Origin: Actinomadura macrotermitis
Lineage (GTDB): Bacteria; Actinomycetota; Actinomycetes; Streptosporangiales; Streptosporangiaceae
DNA: 64,000 bases
Direction: 5' to 3'
Assembly (NCBI RefSeq): GCF_009604375.1
Contig: NZ_WEGH01000002.1
Location: 300,073-364,072, forward strand
The notes under the pieces are model-generated. The model saw only the letters and a program-made list of their open reading frames with translations. It was not told the DNA's origin and searched no databases. Position numbers and translations under genes: made by a program. The first letter of the stretch is position 1. Every line of letters begins with the position of its first letter. Shown piece after piece: positions 53,921-62,651 of the stretch.

Positions 53921-55108
53921 ATGACCGCCGAACACACCGACCGCTCCGGCTACACGACCCCGGCGCCGGTACGCGAACTGTGGCTGCAGACACCGGTGCG
54001 CGAGTTCACCACCGAGACCGGGGACAGGCGCTGGCTGGTCACCGGGATGGAGCAGGTGCGCGCCGTCATGGCCGATCCGCGGTTCAGCCGCGCCGAGGCG
54101 CGCCGGCTCGGCGCCGCCATCGGCCCGGCGGCCGTCTTCCGCAACACCGGGATCAACGACCTCGACCCGCCCGAGCACACCCGGTTGCGCCGCCTGGTGG
54201 CGGGGGCGTTCAGCGCGCGGCGGATCCGCGGCCTCCGGCCCCGGATCCAGCAGATCACCGATGAGCTGATCGCGTCCCTGGTCGCCGCCGGCCCGCCCGC
54301 CGACCTGGCCTCCGGGCTGTGCTATCCGCTGCCGGTCACCGTGATCTGCGAGATCCTCGGCGTCCCCGGCGAGGACAGGCAGCGGTTCCGCGGCTGGGCC
54401 GATCGCGTGGTGTCCACCGGCGCCTACCCGCCCGAGGAGGCCCTCGGCGCCCTCAAGGCGATGGTCGCCTACATGGCCGAGCTGGTCGACGCCAAGCGCC
54501 GCGACCCCGACGAGAGCCTGCTCCAGGACCTGATCACGGCCCGCGACGAGCAGGACCGGCTGAGCGAGGACGAACTGGTGACGCTCGGCTGCGGCCTGCT
54601 CCTGGCCGGGGGCGAGTCCACCGCGACCACGCTGGGCAAGGGGCTGGTCGCGCTGATGGACAACCCCGGCCAGCTCGCGCTGCTGCGCGCCGACCCGTCC
54701 CTCGTGCCCGCCGCGGTGGACGAGGTGCTGCGGTACACGACGCTGGGAGTCCACCCCTACGGTGGCCACATCCGCGCCACCACGAGCGATGTCGACCTGG
54801 ACGGGACGACCATTCCCGCGCACTCGGTGGTCCACGCCTGCCTCCCCGCCGCCAACCTGGACCCGAAGGCGTTCCCCGATCCCGAACGGTTCGACGTCAC
54901 CCGCGAGGGCGCCGCCGACCATGTCGCCTTCGGGTACGCGATGCACCGCTGCCTGGGCGCCCAGCTCGCCAAGCTGGAGCTGGAGGTGGCGATCGGCAGC
55001 GTGCTCGCCGCGTTCCCGGGGCTGCGGCTCACCGTGCCCGCCGAGGACGTCCCCTACAAGCACGGCTTTCTCATCACCGGGCTGCGGGCGCTGCCCGTCA
55101 CCTGGTGA
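53921..55108 (+). CDS. Cytochrome P450 monooxygenase
   Basis: A 395-residue bacterial P450. The I-helix is LLLAGGESTATT, the K-helix is DEVLRYT, and the heme loop is FGYAMHRCLGAQLAKLE with Cys ligand near residue 346. The usual second Gly of FGxG is Ala, which is uncommon, and the I-helix acid is Glu. Likely substrate is the cluster's scaffold, for hydroxylation or further oxidation. It needs ferredoxin partners encoded elsewhere. Confidence 0.93.
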   Translation: MTAEHTDRSGYTTPAPVRELWLQTPVREFTTETGDRRWLVTGMEQVRAVMADPRFSRAEARRLGAAIGPAAVFRNTGINDLDPPEHTRLRRLVAGAFSARRIRGLRPRIQQITDELIASLVAAGPPADLASGLCYPLPVTVICEILGVPGEDRQRFRGWADRVVSTGAYPPEEALGALKAMVAYMAELVDAKRRDPDESLLQDLITARDEQDRLSEDELVTLGCGLLLAGGESTATTLGKGLVALMDNPGQLALLRADPSLVPAAVDEVLRYTTLGVHPYGGHIRATTSDVDLDGTTIPAHSVVHACLPAANLDPKAFPDPERFDVTREGAADHVAFGYAMHRCLGAQLAKLELEVAIGSVLAAFPGLRLTVPAEDVPYKHGFLITGLRALPVTW

Positions 55109-55141
55109 ACGGCCCCGACGCGACCGGCAGAGGTAATGATC

Positions 55142-56155
55142 ATGAAGGTTCTGGTGCTGGGCGGAACACGCTACGTGGGACGCGCCATCGTCGACGCGGC
55201 GCTGGCACGCGGCGACGAGGTCACCGTCCTCAACCGCGGCATCAGCCGCCCCGCCCCCGGCGGCACCGTCCCCCTGGTCGCCGACCGCACCGACCCGCGG
55301 GCGCTGCGGCGCGCGCTCGGCGACCGGGAGTGGGACGCGGCCGTCGACACCTGGATGGGGGCGCCCCGCGTCGTCCGCGACACGTGCGCGCTGCTCACCG
55401 GGCGGGTCCGGCACTTCGGGTTCGTCTCCAGCTGGGTGGTGTACGAGCGGCCGCTGCCCCCCGGCGCCGACGAGAGCGCCAAGGTGATCGACGGTGATCC
55501 CGGCGACGAGGAGGACGGCTTCTACCCCACCGCCAAGCGCGGCGCCGAGCTCGCCGTGCTGGACGCCTTCGGGGACCGCGCGCTGATCGCCCGCGCCGGG
55601 CCGACGCTGGGCCCGGGCGAGGACGTCGGGTCGATGACCTGGTGGATGCGCCGGCTCGAGCGCGGCGGGCGGGTCCTGGCCCCCGGCGAGCCGGGCGACC
55701 CGCTGCGGTACGTGGACGTCCGCGACCTCGCGGGCTGGATGCTGGACGCCGCGGGCCGGGGCGTCGGCGGCGTGTTCACCGCCCTGTGCCCGCGCGGGAG
55801 GCACACCATGGGCGAGTACCTGGACACGATGCGCCAGGTGACCGGGTCGGGCGCCGAGCTGGTCTGGGTCCCCGACGACGTGGTCGTCGCCGCGGGCATC
55901 CGCCCCTATCTCGACATCCCGATGTGGCTCCCGGCGTCCATGCGGGGCGGCATGCACGACATCGACGCCTCCGCCGCCCACCGCGCCGGGCTCGACACCG
56001 GCCGTCCGCTGCGCGGCACCCTCGCCGACGGCTGGGCCTGGCTGCGCGGCGAGGGCGAGCCGCCGTGGCAGGACACCCACCGGTGGCTGGACCCGCGCAT
56101 CGAGCGGCGCGTCCTCGCCCAGGCCGGCCGAGCGGGAGGCGCGCAACCCCGATGA
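55142..56155 (+). CDS. NAD-dependent epimerase/reductase (SDR)
   Basis: A 337-residue extended SDR. It has NAD(P)-binding LGGTRYVGRAI at the N-terminus, SSWVVYERPLPP and YPTAKRGAEL (Tyr-Lys pair). A family of this type reduces or epimerises sugar nucleotides or tailoring intermediates. It may fill the missing 3-ketoreductase step of the deoxysugar route, although known enzymes for that step are of another fold. ATG at 55142 is chosen with AGAGG upstream; ATG at 55136 is possible. Confidence 0.8.
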   Translation: MKVLVLGGTRYVGRAIVDAALARGDEVTVLNRGISRPAPGGTVPLVADRTDPRALRRALGDREWDAAVDTWMGAPRVVRDTCALLTGRVRHFGFVSSWVVYERPLPPGADESAKVIDGDPGDEEDGFYPTAKRGAELAVLDAFGDRALIARAGPTLGPGEDVGSMTWWMRRLERGGRVLAPGEPGDPLRYVDVRDLAGWMLDAAGRGVGGVFTALCPRGRHTMGEYLDTMRQVTGSGAELVWVPDDVVVAAGIRPYLDIPMWLPASMRGGMHDIDASAAHRAGLDTGRPLRGTLADGWAWLRGEGEPPWQDTHRWLDPRIERRVLAQAGRAGGAQPR

Positions 56156-56261
56156 ATAGGGGGTGAACCCACGCCCTCCCGCGAAGCAGAATGGCGGCGG
56201 GCCCCTGATCGCGGCCCCTGCCCCTGCGAACTTGTTCCTCTTCGAAGGAGGATCCCGGCCC

Positions 56262-56846
56262 GTGGAGATCAAGGAATTGGCGATAGCGGGCGCATTCCGC
56301 ATCACCCCAGAGAAGTACCTCGACCGCCGGGGCAGTTTCTTCGAGACGTTCCGGACCGCGGAGGTCGCCCGCCTGACCGGCCTTCCCTTCCGCATCAGCC
56401 AGGGCAACATCACGGTCAACCGCCGCGGGACGATCCGCGGCGTGCACGGGACGAGGACCGGTTCCGGGGAGGCCAAGCTGGTCAGCTGCGTGACCGGGGC
56501 GGCGCTCGACGTCGTCGTCGATCTGCGCGTGGGGTCGCCCACCTTCGGCGCGTTCGACAGCACGACCCTGACCGAGGAGTCCGGCGAGCTGGTGTTCCTC
56601 GCCGAGGGCCTCGGACACGCCTACCACGCGCTCACCGAGGGCGCCCGGATGAGCTACCTGTGCGCGGAGCAGTTCGTCCCGGGCACCCAGATCGACGTGA
56701 ACCCGCTGGACCCCGAGCTCGCCCTGCCCTGGGCGCTCGAGGAGGAGCCGATCCTCTCCGACAAGGACCGGGCCGCGCCCGGCCTGCGGGAGGCTGCCGC
56801 GGCCGGCCTGCTTCCGCGCTACACCGGCCCCTCCGCACGGACATGA
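56262..56846 (+). CDS. dTDP-4-keto-6-deoxyhexose 3,5-/5-epimerase (RmlC-like)
   Basis: A 194-residue cupin of the RmlC family. It has FRITPEKYLDRRGSFFETFR, the catalytic-His region GTIRGVHGTRTG, LDVVVDLRVGSPTFG and GLGHAYHALTEGARMSYLC. Within a 3-C-methyl deoxysugar route it likely acts as a 5-epimerase giving an L-sugar. GTG at 56262 follows AAGGAGG ten bases upstream. Confidence 0.9.
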   Translation: MEIKELAIAGAFRITPEKYLDRRGSFFETFRTAEVARLTGLPFRISQGNITVNRRGTIRGVHGTRTGSGEAKLVSCVTGAALDVVVDLRVGSPTFGAFDSTTLTEESGELVFLAEGLGHAYHALTEGARMSYLCAEQFVPGTQIDVNPLDPELALPWALEEEPILSDKDRAAPGLREAAAAGLLPRYTGPSART

Positions 56847-56868
56847 CCGGCAAGGAAGCGAGGAAGAC

Positions 56869-58125
56869 ATGGTGATCTCCGAGTGCCGCATCTGCGGGAA
56901 CGGTGAGCTGGCCACGATTCTCGACCTGGGGGTCCAGGCGATCACCAGCGTGTTCCCGCGCACGCCCGGCGATCCGGTCCCCCGGGTCCCGCTCGAACTG
57001 GTCAAGTGCGGTCCCGGCGGCTGCGGGCTCGTCCAGCTCCGGCACACGACCGACGCCGGGGCGATGTACACCACCGGCTCCTACGGCTACCGCTCGAGCA
57101 TCCGGCCGTTCATGATCAATCATCTGCACGGCATCGTGAACGGCATCCTCGGCCGTGTCGATCTCGCCCCCGGCGACCTCGTCGTGGACATCGGCAGCAA
57201 CGACTCGACCCTCCTGCGCGCGTATCCGCGCAACGGGATCGACCTGGTCGGCATCGACCCGACCGGTGAGCAGTTCCGGCCGCTGTACCCGGAGGGGATC
57301 GACCTGATCCCCACCTACTTCTCCAGGGAGGCGTTCGCCGCGGAGTTCGGCGACCGCAAGGCCAAGGTGGTCACCTCCATCGCGATGTTCTACGACCTCC
57401 CCCGGCCGATGGACGTCATGCGGGACATCCACGACATCCTCGATGACGACGGGGTCTGGGTCTCCGAGCAGAGCTATCTGCCGTCGATGCTCGCCGACAA
57501 CGCCTACGACGTGGTGTGCCACGAGCACCTGGAGTACTACGCGCTGCGCCAGTTCGAATGGATGGCCGAACGCGTCGGCCTCACCGTCATCGACGCGGAG
57601 ATCACGCCGGTCTACGGCGGCAGCCTCAATCTGACCATGGCGAAGAAGGGCAGGCGCCACCGCGACGCCTCCCCCGCCGTCGCAGAGCTGCGGAAGCGGG
57701 AGGCCGCGCTGGCCCGGGAGGGGCTGCGCCCGTACGAGACGCTCGCGGCGACGGCGATCCGGCAGCGGGCCGCACTGCGGCGGTTCCTCGACGACTCCCG
57801 CGCGGCGGGCAAGCTGACGGTCGGCTACGGCGCCTCCACCAAGGGGAACGTCATCCTCCAGTACTGCGGCCTCACACCCGACGACCTGCCCTGCATCGGT
57901 GAGGTCAACGCGGACAAGTCCGGGCGCGTGACGCCGGGAACGCACATCCCGATCGTGTCCGAGGAGGACGCGCACGCGCTGCGCCCGGACCAGCTGCTGG
58001 TACTGCCATGGACGTTCCGGGACGATTTCCTCTCTCGTGAGCAGCGGTATCTCGCGGGCGGCGGCAAGCTGGTCTTCCCGCTGCCCGAGATGCAGGTCGT
58101 GCCCGGGGAGACGGTCCCGGTCTAG
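56869..58125 (+). CDS. NDP-hexose C-methyltransferase
   Basis: A 418-residue enzyme of the TylC3/EryBIII family that adds a methyl from SAM to C3 of a 4-keto-2,6-dideoxy sugar. It has N-terminal zinc-binding CRICG and KCGPGGCGL, SAM-binding DLVVDIGSNDSTLLRAY, the catalytic CHEHLEYYALRQ (His-Glu), and the C-terminal VGYGASTKGNVILQYCG domain. It predicts a branched 3-C-methyl sugar. Confidence 0.93.
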   Translation: MVISECRICGNGELATILDLGVQAITSVFPRTPGDPVPRVPLELVKCGPGGCGLVQLRHTTDAGAMYTTGSYGYRSSIRPFMINHLHGIVNGILGRVDLAPGDLVVDIGSNDSTLLRAYPRNGIDLVGIDPTGEQFRPLYPEGIDLIPTYFSREAFAAEFGDRKAKVVTSIAMFYDLPRPMDVMRDIHDILDDDGVWVSEQSYLPSMLADNAYDVVCHEHLEYYALRQFEWMAERVGLTVIDAEITPVYGGSLNLTMAKKGRRHRDASPAVAELRKREAALAREGLRPYETLAATAIRQRAALRRFLDDSRAAGKLTVGYGASTKGNVILQYCGLTPDDLPCIGEVNADKSGRVTPGTHIPIVSEEDAHALRPDQLLVLPWTFRDDFLSREQRYLAGGGKLVFPLPEMQVVPGETVPV

Positions 58126-58138
58126 GCAAGGAGTGATC

Positions 58139-59083
58139 GTGGTGCCCTCGTCCAAGGACCGGCCGCTGATCGCGGTGCTCGGCGCGTCCGGGTTCCTCGG
58201 CGCCGCGGTCACCGCGGAGCTGGCCGGGCTCCCGGTGCGCCTGCGGCTCGTCTCCCGCGAGCGGCGGCCGCCGCTCGTGGACGCCTCGGCCGAGGTCCGC
58301 CTCGCCGACCTCACCGACCCGCAGGCGGTGCGCGCCGCCGTGGACGGCGCGGACGCCGTCGTCCACCTGGCGGCCCACATCCCCGGTGAACGCTCGTGGC
58401 GGTCACCGGGGGCCGAGTCCGAGGCACTGGGCGCGGGCCTGCTCGGCACGCTCGTCCGCTCGGTCCGCCCGGCCGGCGCCCGGCCGCCGGTCGTGGTGTT
58501 CGCCAGCACCCTCCAGGCGTCCGCCCCGCCGGGGGCACCGCTCAACGACTACGTGCGGCACAAGGCCGCGGCCGAGGAGCTGCTCGTCAAGGCGACCGAG
58601 GACGGCGTGGTGCGCGGGATCGTGCTCCGGCCCGCCACGGTCTACGGGTGCGTTCCGCTCACGGGCGCGACGGGGCGCGGCGTCGTCACCGCGATGGCCC
58701 GCAAGGCCCTCGCGGGCGAGCCGATCACCATGTGGCACGACGGCACGGTCGAGCGGGACCTGGTGCACGTCACGGATGCGGCGCGCGCCTTCGCCGCCGC
58801 GCTGCGCGCCCCCGGGGACCTGGTCGGCGGCCGGTGGCCGGTGGGCACCGGCACGCCCGCGCGGCTCGGCGAGGTGTTCCGCACCCTGGCCGGCCTCGTC
58901 GCCGCCCGGACCGGGCGCCCGCCCGTCCCCGTGGTCACCGTGCCGCCTCCGGACTGGGCGGATGCCGCCGACCTCGGAAACCTCCCCGCCGACCCCTCGG
59001 CCCTCATCGCGGCCACCGGCTGGCGGCCGCGCGTCCGCCGGGCGGACGGCCTGGCGGGCGTGGTGGACGCCCTCACCCGGTAG
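58139..59083 (+). CDS. NDP-hexose 4-ketoreductase-type SDR
   Basis: A 314-residue extended SDR of the EryBIV/TylC2 kind, which reduces the C4 keto group as the last step before transfer. It has LGASGFLGAAV, HLAAHIPGERS and YVRHKAAAEE (Tyr-Lys). GTG at 58139 follows AAGGAG five bases upstream; GTG at 58142 is close. It is the final gene of the plus-strand operon and converges on the glycosyltransferase gene. Confidence 0.87.
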   Translation: MVPSSKDRPLIAVLGASGFLGAAVTAELAGLPVRLRLVSRERRPPLVDASAEVRLADLTDPQAVRAAVDGADAVVHLAAHIPGERSWRSPGAESEALGAGLLGTLVRSVRPAGARPPVVVFASTLQASAPPGAPLNDYVRHKAAAEELLVKATEDGVVRGIVLRPATVYGCVPLTGATGRGVVTAMARKALAGEPITMWHDGTVERDLVHVTDAARAFAAALRAPGDLVGGRWPVGTGTPARLGEVFRTLAGLVAARTGRPPVPVVTVPPPDWADAADLGNLPADPSALIAATGWRPRVRRADGLAGVVDALTR

Positions 59084-59091
59084 CCCGCCGG

Positions 59092-60276
59092 CTAGGCGGC
59101 GCCGGCGAGGGCGGCCAGGCGTGCGGCCACATCGGCGGGGGCGGGCTGGGCCAGGACCTCGGCGCGCAGCTCCACAGCGGCCTCCCGTATCCGGTCGCCG
59201 GCCAGGACCGCCGCCACGGCGTCCGCGAGCGCGTCCGGGGTGAGGTCCTGGCGGTCGACGGACAGGCCCGCGCCCGTGGCGGCCAGCCGGTCGCAGCACG
59301 TCCGGGTGTCGAGGGTGGCCGTGAGGGCGAGCTGCGGGACGCCGTAGTACGCGGCCGTCATGATCGTGCCGCCGCCGCCGTGGTGCACCACCGCGTCGCA
59401 GGACGGCATGATCGCGTTGAGCGGGACGTTCTCGACCACGGTGACGTCCGGGGGCAGGTCCCGGGTCCAGCGCCGGTCGGCGGCGGTGACCGCGACGACG
59501 ACCTCGGCGCCGTGCTCCCGGAGCGTCCCGACGACCTCGGTGACCGGGAACGCCGCCATGCCCTCGCGGATGGCCAGCAGGGAGCCCCAGGTGACCAGGA
59601 CCCGCCGCCGTCGCGGAGGCGAGAGGACCGGGGGCGGCAGGACACCGCTCCCGTTGTAGGGGACGAAGCGGATCGGGATCCGCGACGGCGTCGCGGCGAT
59701 CTGCATGATCTCGAGCCACGGATCGACCGTCGCGACGGCGTTCTCGACCCGGGGTTCGCAGCCGTGCCGCGCGTAGAGCCCGCGCAGCGCCTCGGGCCAG
59801 GCCGAGAGGGGGATCCCGCAGCCCGGATAGCCGTACTCGTGGGCGCGCAGCATGTCCGGGCCCCAGAGGTGGTGGACGAGCGGCGCGCCCGCCGCCGCCG
59901 CAGCGGGTGCGGCCGCCAGCACCAGCGGGTCGGCGACGACCAGGCCGGGCCGCCAGTCACGGGCGAGGGCGACCAGGTCGTCCGCGGCCTCCGCCGCGAA
60001 CCGGATCTGGGCGTCGATCATCGCCGCGTGCAGCGGGCCCCCGGGGGCCGCCGGGGCCGCGGCCGGGACGCGCGGCCGGTGCCGCGCGAGTTCGGCGGTC
60101 ATGTCGAAAGACTCGGCGATGGCGACCATCGGTAGCCCGGAGCCGGGGACGATCGAGGCGCCCCACGGCTGCGCGGCCACGCAGACGTCGTGGCCGGCGG
60201 TCCGGCAGGCCCAGATCAGCGGGACCATCGGGAAGTAGTGCGACGGCGCGGAAGCCGGAACGAACAGGACGCGCAT
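59092..60276 (-). CDS. Glycosyltransferase (GT1, macrolide/aglycone type)
   Basis: A 394-residue GT-B fold enzyme. The N-terminus is MRVLFVPASAPSHYFPMVPL. The donor-binding C-terminal domain has VTWGSLLAIREGM and the signature SCDAVVHHGGGGTIMTAAYY. It resembles antibiotic glycosyltransferases that attach deoxysugars to aglycones. It is the only glycosyltransferase in the cluster. The presumed donor is the dTDP-sugar made by the neighbouring genes; the acceptor is unknown. Confidence 0.92.
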   Translation of the reverse strand: MRVLFVPASAPSHYFPMVPLIWACRTAGHDVCVAAQPWGASIVPGSGLPMVAIAESFDMTAELARHRPRVPAAAPAAPGGPLHAAMIDAQIRFAAEAADDLVALARDWRPGLVVADPLVLAAAPAAAAAGAPLVHHLWGPDMLRAHEYGYPGCGIPLSAWPEALRGLYARHGCEPRVENAVATVDPWLEIMQIAATPSRIPIRFVPYNGSGVLPPPVLSPPRRRRVLVTWGSLLAIREGMAAFPVTEVVGTLREHGAEVVVAVTAADRRWTRDLPPDVTVVENVPLNAIMPSCDAVVHHGGGGTIMTAAYYGVPQLALTATLDTRTCCDRLAATGAGLSVDRQDLTPDALADAVAAVLAGDRIREAAVELRAEVLAQPAPADVAARLAALAGAA

Positions 60277-60415
60277 CCGATACCCCACTCTTCTTGCCAG
60301 CGAACGCGATCGTGAACCCCCACTCTGCCGATCCGGCCCGTCCGCGGGCACCCCCGGCTGATGGGGGTACCGGCCCGCCCGCGTCCGTGTTATCGCCGCC
60401 GCGGTGGACGGGCGA

Positions 60416-60462
60416 TTGACACAGTGGGCGCCCGCCCACGATAGTGGGCTGGTGCCCACTAT
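60416..60462 (+). promoter_or_regulatory. Promoter with overlapping twin operator
   Basis: TTGACA (60416-60421) and GATAGT (60440-60445) are 18 bases apart. Two inverted repeats cover the region: GTGGGCG-CC-CGCCCAC (60424-60439) and ATAGTGGGC-TGGT-GCCCACTAT (60441-60462). The second covers the start codon at 60461, so transcription would begin close to the start and be blocked by a bound dimeric repressor. Confidence 0.6.
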
Positions 60463-61501
60463 GACACGTGCCCAGCTGAAATCCCTCCTCATCGCGGCGT
60501 GCACGGCGGCCACAACGCTGACGGCCACGACCACGGCCACGCCCGCCTCCGCGAGCACGGGCCCGAGCTGCGAGACCTACCGGCTGCCGGTCCGCATCGC
60601 CGACCCCGGACAGGCCACCGAGACCATGTCGGGAGAGCTCTGCCGCCCCGCGAACCGCCGCCCCCGCACGGTGCAGCTCCTCGTGCACGGCGGGTACTAC
60701 AACCACGCCTACTGGGACTTCCCGGTCGGCAACGGCTACTACTCGTACGTCCGCGCCGCGACCTCGGCCGGGTACGCCACGTTCAACGTCGACCTCATCG
60801 GCTCGGGCGCCAGCTCCCATCCGCAGAGCGGCCTGGTCACCTCCGAGGCCGGCGCCGTCGCCCTGCACGACGCCATCACCGCGCTGCGCGCGGGCACCCT
60901 CGACGGGCATGGCTTCGGCAAGGTGATCTGGGTGGGGCACGCACTCGGCTCGTACTACGCGTGGAGCGAGATCCCCCGGTACGGCGACGTGGACGCGGCG
61001 ATCCTGACCAGCGCGCTGCACGGCTTCAACCTCGACCACGCCAAGACCGGGGCGGCGAACGCCTACCCGGCTCCCGACGACCCCAAGTTCGCCGGCTCCG
61101 GGCTGGACCGGGGGTACATCACCACCAGGCCGGACACGCGCGGCGCCATGTTCTACTATCCGCCCTCGGCCGACCCGGCGGTGGTGGCCAAGGACGAGGA
61201 GCTCAAGGACGTCTACCCGTCCGCGGCGATCGTCCCGCCGAAGATCCCGTACGGGATCCGGGTGCCGGTGCTCCTCGTCGGCGGCGCGCAGGACTGGCTG
61301 ACCTGCCAGGGAGTCACCGTCTACGACTGCGACGACCCCGAGAGCGTGCGGGCCTACGAGTCGCAGTTCTACCTGCCCGAGGCGAAGCCCAAGGTGGTCA
61401 TGGTCCCGGCGACCGGTCACGTCATGGCGCTGGCGAGGACGGCCCCGCTGACCGACTCCATCATGCTCGACTGGGCCAGGGGCACCGTGGCACCGAAGTG
61501 A
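60461..61501 (+). CDS. Secreted alpha/beta hydrolase-fold protein, Ser nucleophile replaced
   Basis: A 346-residue protein with a signal peptide (KSLLIAACTAATTLTATTTA, cleaved near ASAS). It has the alpha/beta hydrolase fold: VQLLVHGGYYNHAYWDFP oxyanion region, GHALGSYYAW at the nucleophile elbow, GGAQDWLT acid and ATGHVMAL His. The elbow reads Gly-His-Ala-Leu-Gly where Ser is expected, so it may be inactive or use another residue. ATG at 60461 gives an almost leaderless message; GTG at 60452 is an alternative. Confidence 0.82.
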   Translation: MTRAQLKSLLIAACTAATTLTATTTATPASASTGPSCETYRLPVRIADPGQATETMSGELCRPANRRPRTVQLLVHGGYYNHAYWDFPVGNGYYSYVRAATSAGYATFNVDLIGSGASSHPQSGLVTSEAGAVALHDAITALRAGTLDGHGFGKVIWVGHALGSYYAWSEIPRYGDVDAAILTSALHGFNLDHAKTGAANAYPAPDDPKFAGSGLDRGYITTRPDTRGAMFYYPPSADPAVVAKDEELKDVYPSAAIVPPKIPYGIRVPVLLVGGAQDWLTCQGVTVYDCDDPESVRAYESQFYLPEAKPKVVMVPATGHVMALARTAPLTDSIMLDWARGTVAPK

Positions 61502-61540
61502 CCGGCGACGAAGACGACACGAAGGCGGGGCCTTTCTGCA

Positions 61541-62629
61541 GTGGACACCAGAGTCGTGCTCGAGGCGCTTTCCCTGTCGGTCTCGGCAGGCGTCCCGACC
61601 CTGTTGTGGGGCAGCCCCGGAACCGGCAAGACGTCCGCGGTGAAGGCCCTCGCGGAATCGCTGGGCTGGCCGGTCGAAGTGGTCATCGGATCCCTTCGCG
61701 AACCCAGCGACTTCGCCGGGCTCCCCGTCGTCTCCGAAGGGGCCGTCCGGCTCGCGCCGCCCGCCTGGGCGCAGCGGCTCGCCACCACCGGGCACGGGCT
61801 GCTGTTCCTGGACGAACTGACCACCGCTCCGCCCGCGGTGCAGGCCGCGATGCTGCGCGTGGTGCTGGAACGCGTGGTCGGCGATGTCCCGCTGCCCGCC
61901 GGCGTGCGCGTGGTCGCCGCGGCCAACCCGCCTGAGGAGGCGGCCGACGGCTGGGAGCTGGCCCCGCCGCTCGCCAACCGCCTCGTGCACCTCAACTGGC
62001 CGGTGAACGCCGAACGGATCGCCCGCGGCCTGGCCGCCGGGTTCGCACGCCCCTCGCTGGCCGGCTTCGAGCGCCCCGCCACCGCCCGGCAGGACCTCAC
62101 GGCACGGGCCACGGTGTCGGCCTTCCTCCAGGTGCGTCCCGCTCTCGTCTTGCAGGTGCCCAAGGGCCCGGCGGCGGGGCAGGGATGGCCGAGCCCCCGT
62201 TCCTGGGAGTTCACCGCGACACTGCTGGCCGCGTGCGCGGCCACCGAGGCGGGACCCGATGTGCGCGCGGCCCTGGTCACGGGTGCGGTCGGCGAGGGGG
62301 CCGCGCTGGAGTTCCTGTCCTGGCTGGAGAACCTCGACCTGCCCGACCCGGCGGCCGTCCTCGCCGACCCCGCCTCCTTCGAGCTGCCCCGCCGCAGCGA
62401 CCGCGCGTTCGCCGTGCTCACCTCGGTCGCGGCGGTGGCCGTGGCGGCGGACGACAAGGACACCTGGGAAGCGGGGTGGAAAGTGGTCGCCAAGGCCGCC
62501 CGGGCGGCGCCGGACGTGGCGACGCTGGCGGCGCGCACCCTGGCCGCCCGGCGCCCGGCGGGCGCGCGGATCCCGGCGGCGCTGCTGGAACTGACCCCCA
62601 TCCTGCGCGCCGCGGGCCTGATCGAATAG
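61541..62629 (+). CDS. MoxR-type AAA+ ATPase
   Basis: A 362-residue AAA+ protein. It has Walker A WGSPGTGKTSAVKAL near residues 23-37, Walker B GLLFLDELTTAP near 87-98, and sensor 1 VVAAANPPEEA. MoxR ATPases act as chaperones or activators of metal-dependent complexes with VWA partners, and the next gene encodes one. GTG start at 61541. It begins 40 bp after the hydrolase stop. Confidence 0.9.
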   Translation: MDTRVVLEALSLSVSAGVPTLLWGSPGTGKTSAVKALAESLGWPVEVVIGSLREPSDFAGLPVVSEGAVRLAPPAWAQRLATTGHGLLFLDELTTAPPAVQAAMLRVVLERVVGDVPLPAGVRVVAAANPPEEAADGWELAPPLANRLVHLNWPVNAERIARGLAAGFARPSLAGFERPATARQDLTARATVSAFLQVRPALVLQVPKGPAAGQGWPSPRSWEFTATLLAACAATEAGPDVRAALVTGAVGEGAALEFLSWLENLDLPDPAAVLADPASFELPRRSDRAFAVLTSVAAVAVAADDKDTWEAGWKVVAKAARAAPDVATLAARTLAARRPAGARIPAALLELTPILRAAGLIE

Positions 62630-62651
62630 CACCGGAGCGAACCCGAGCCAT

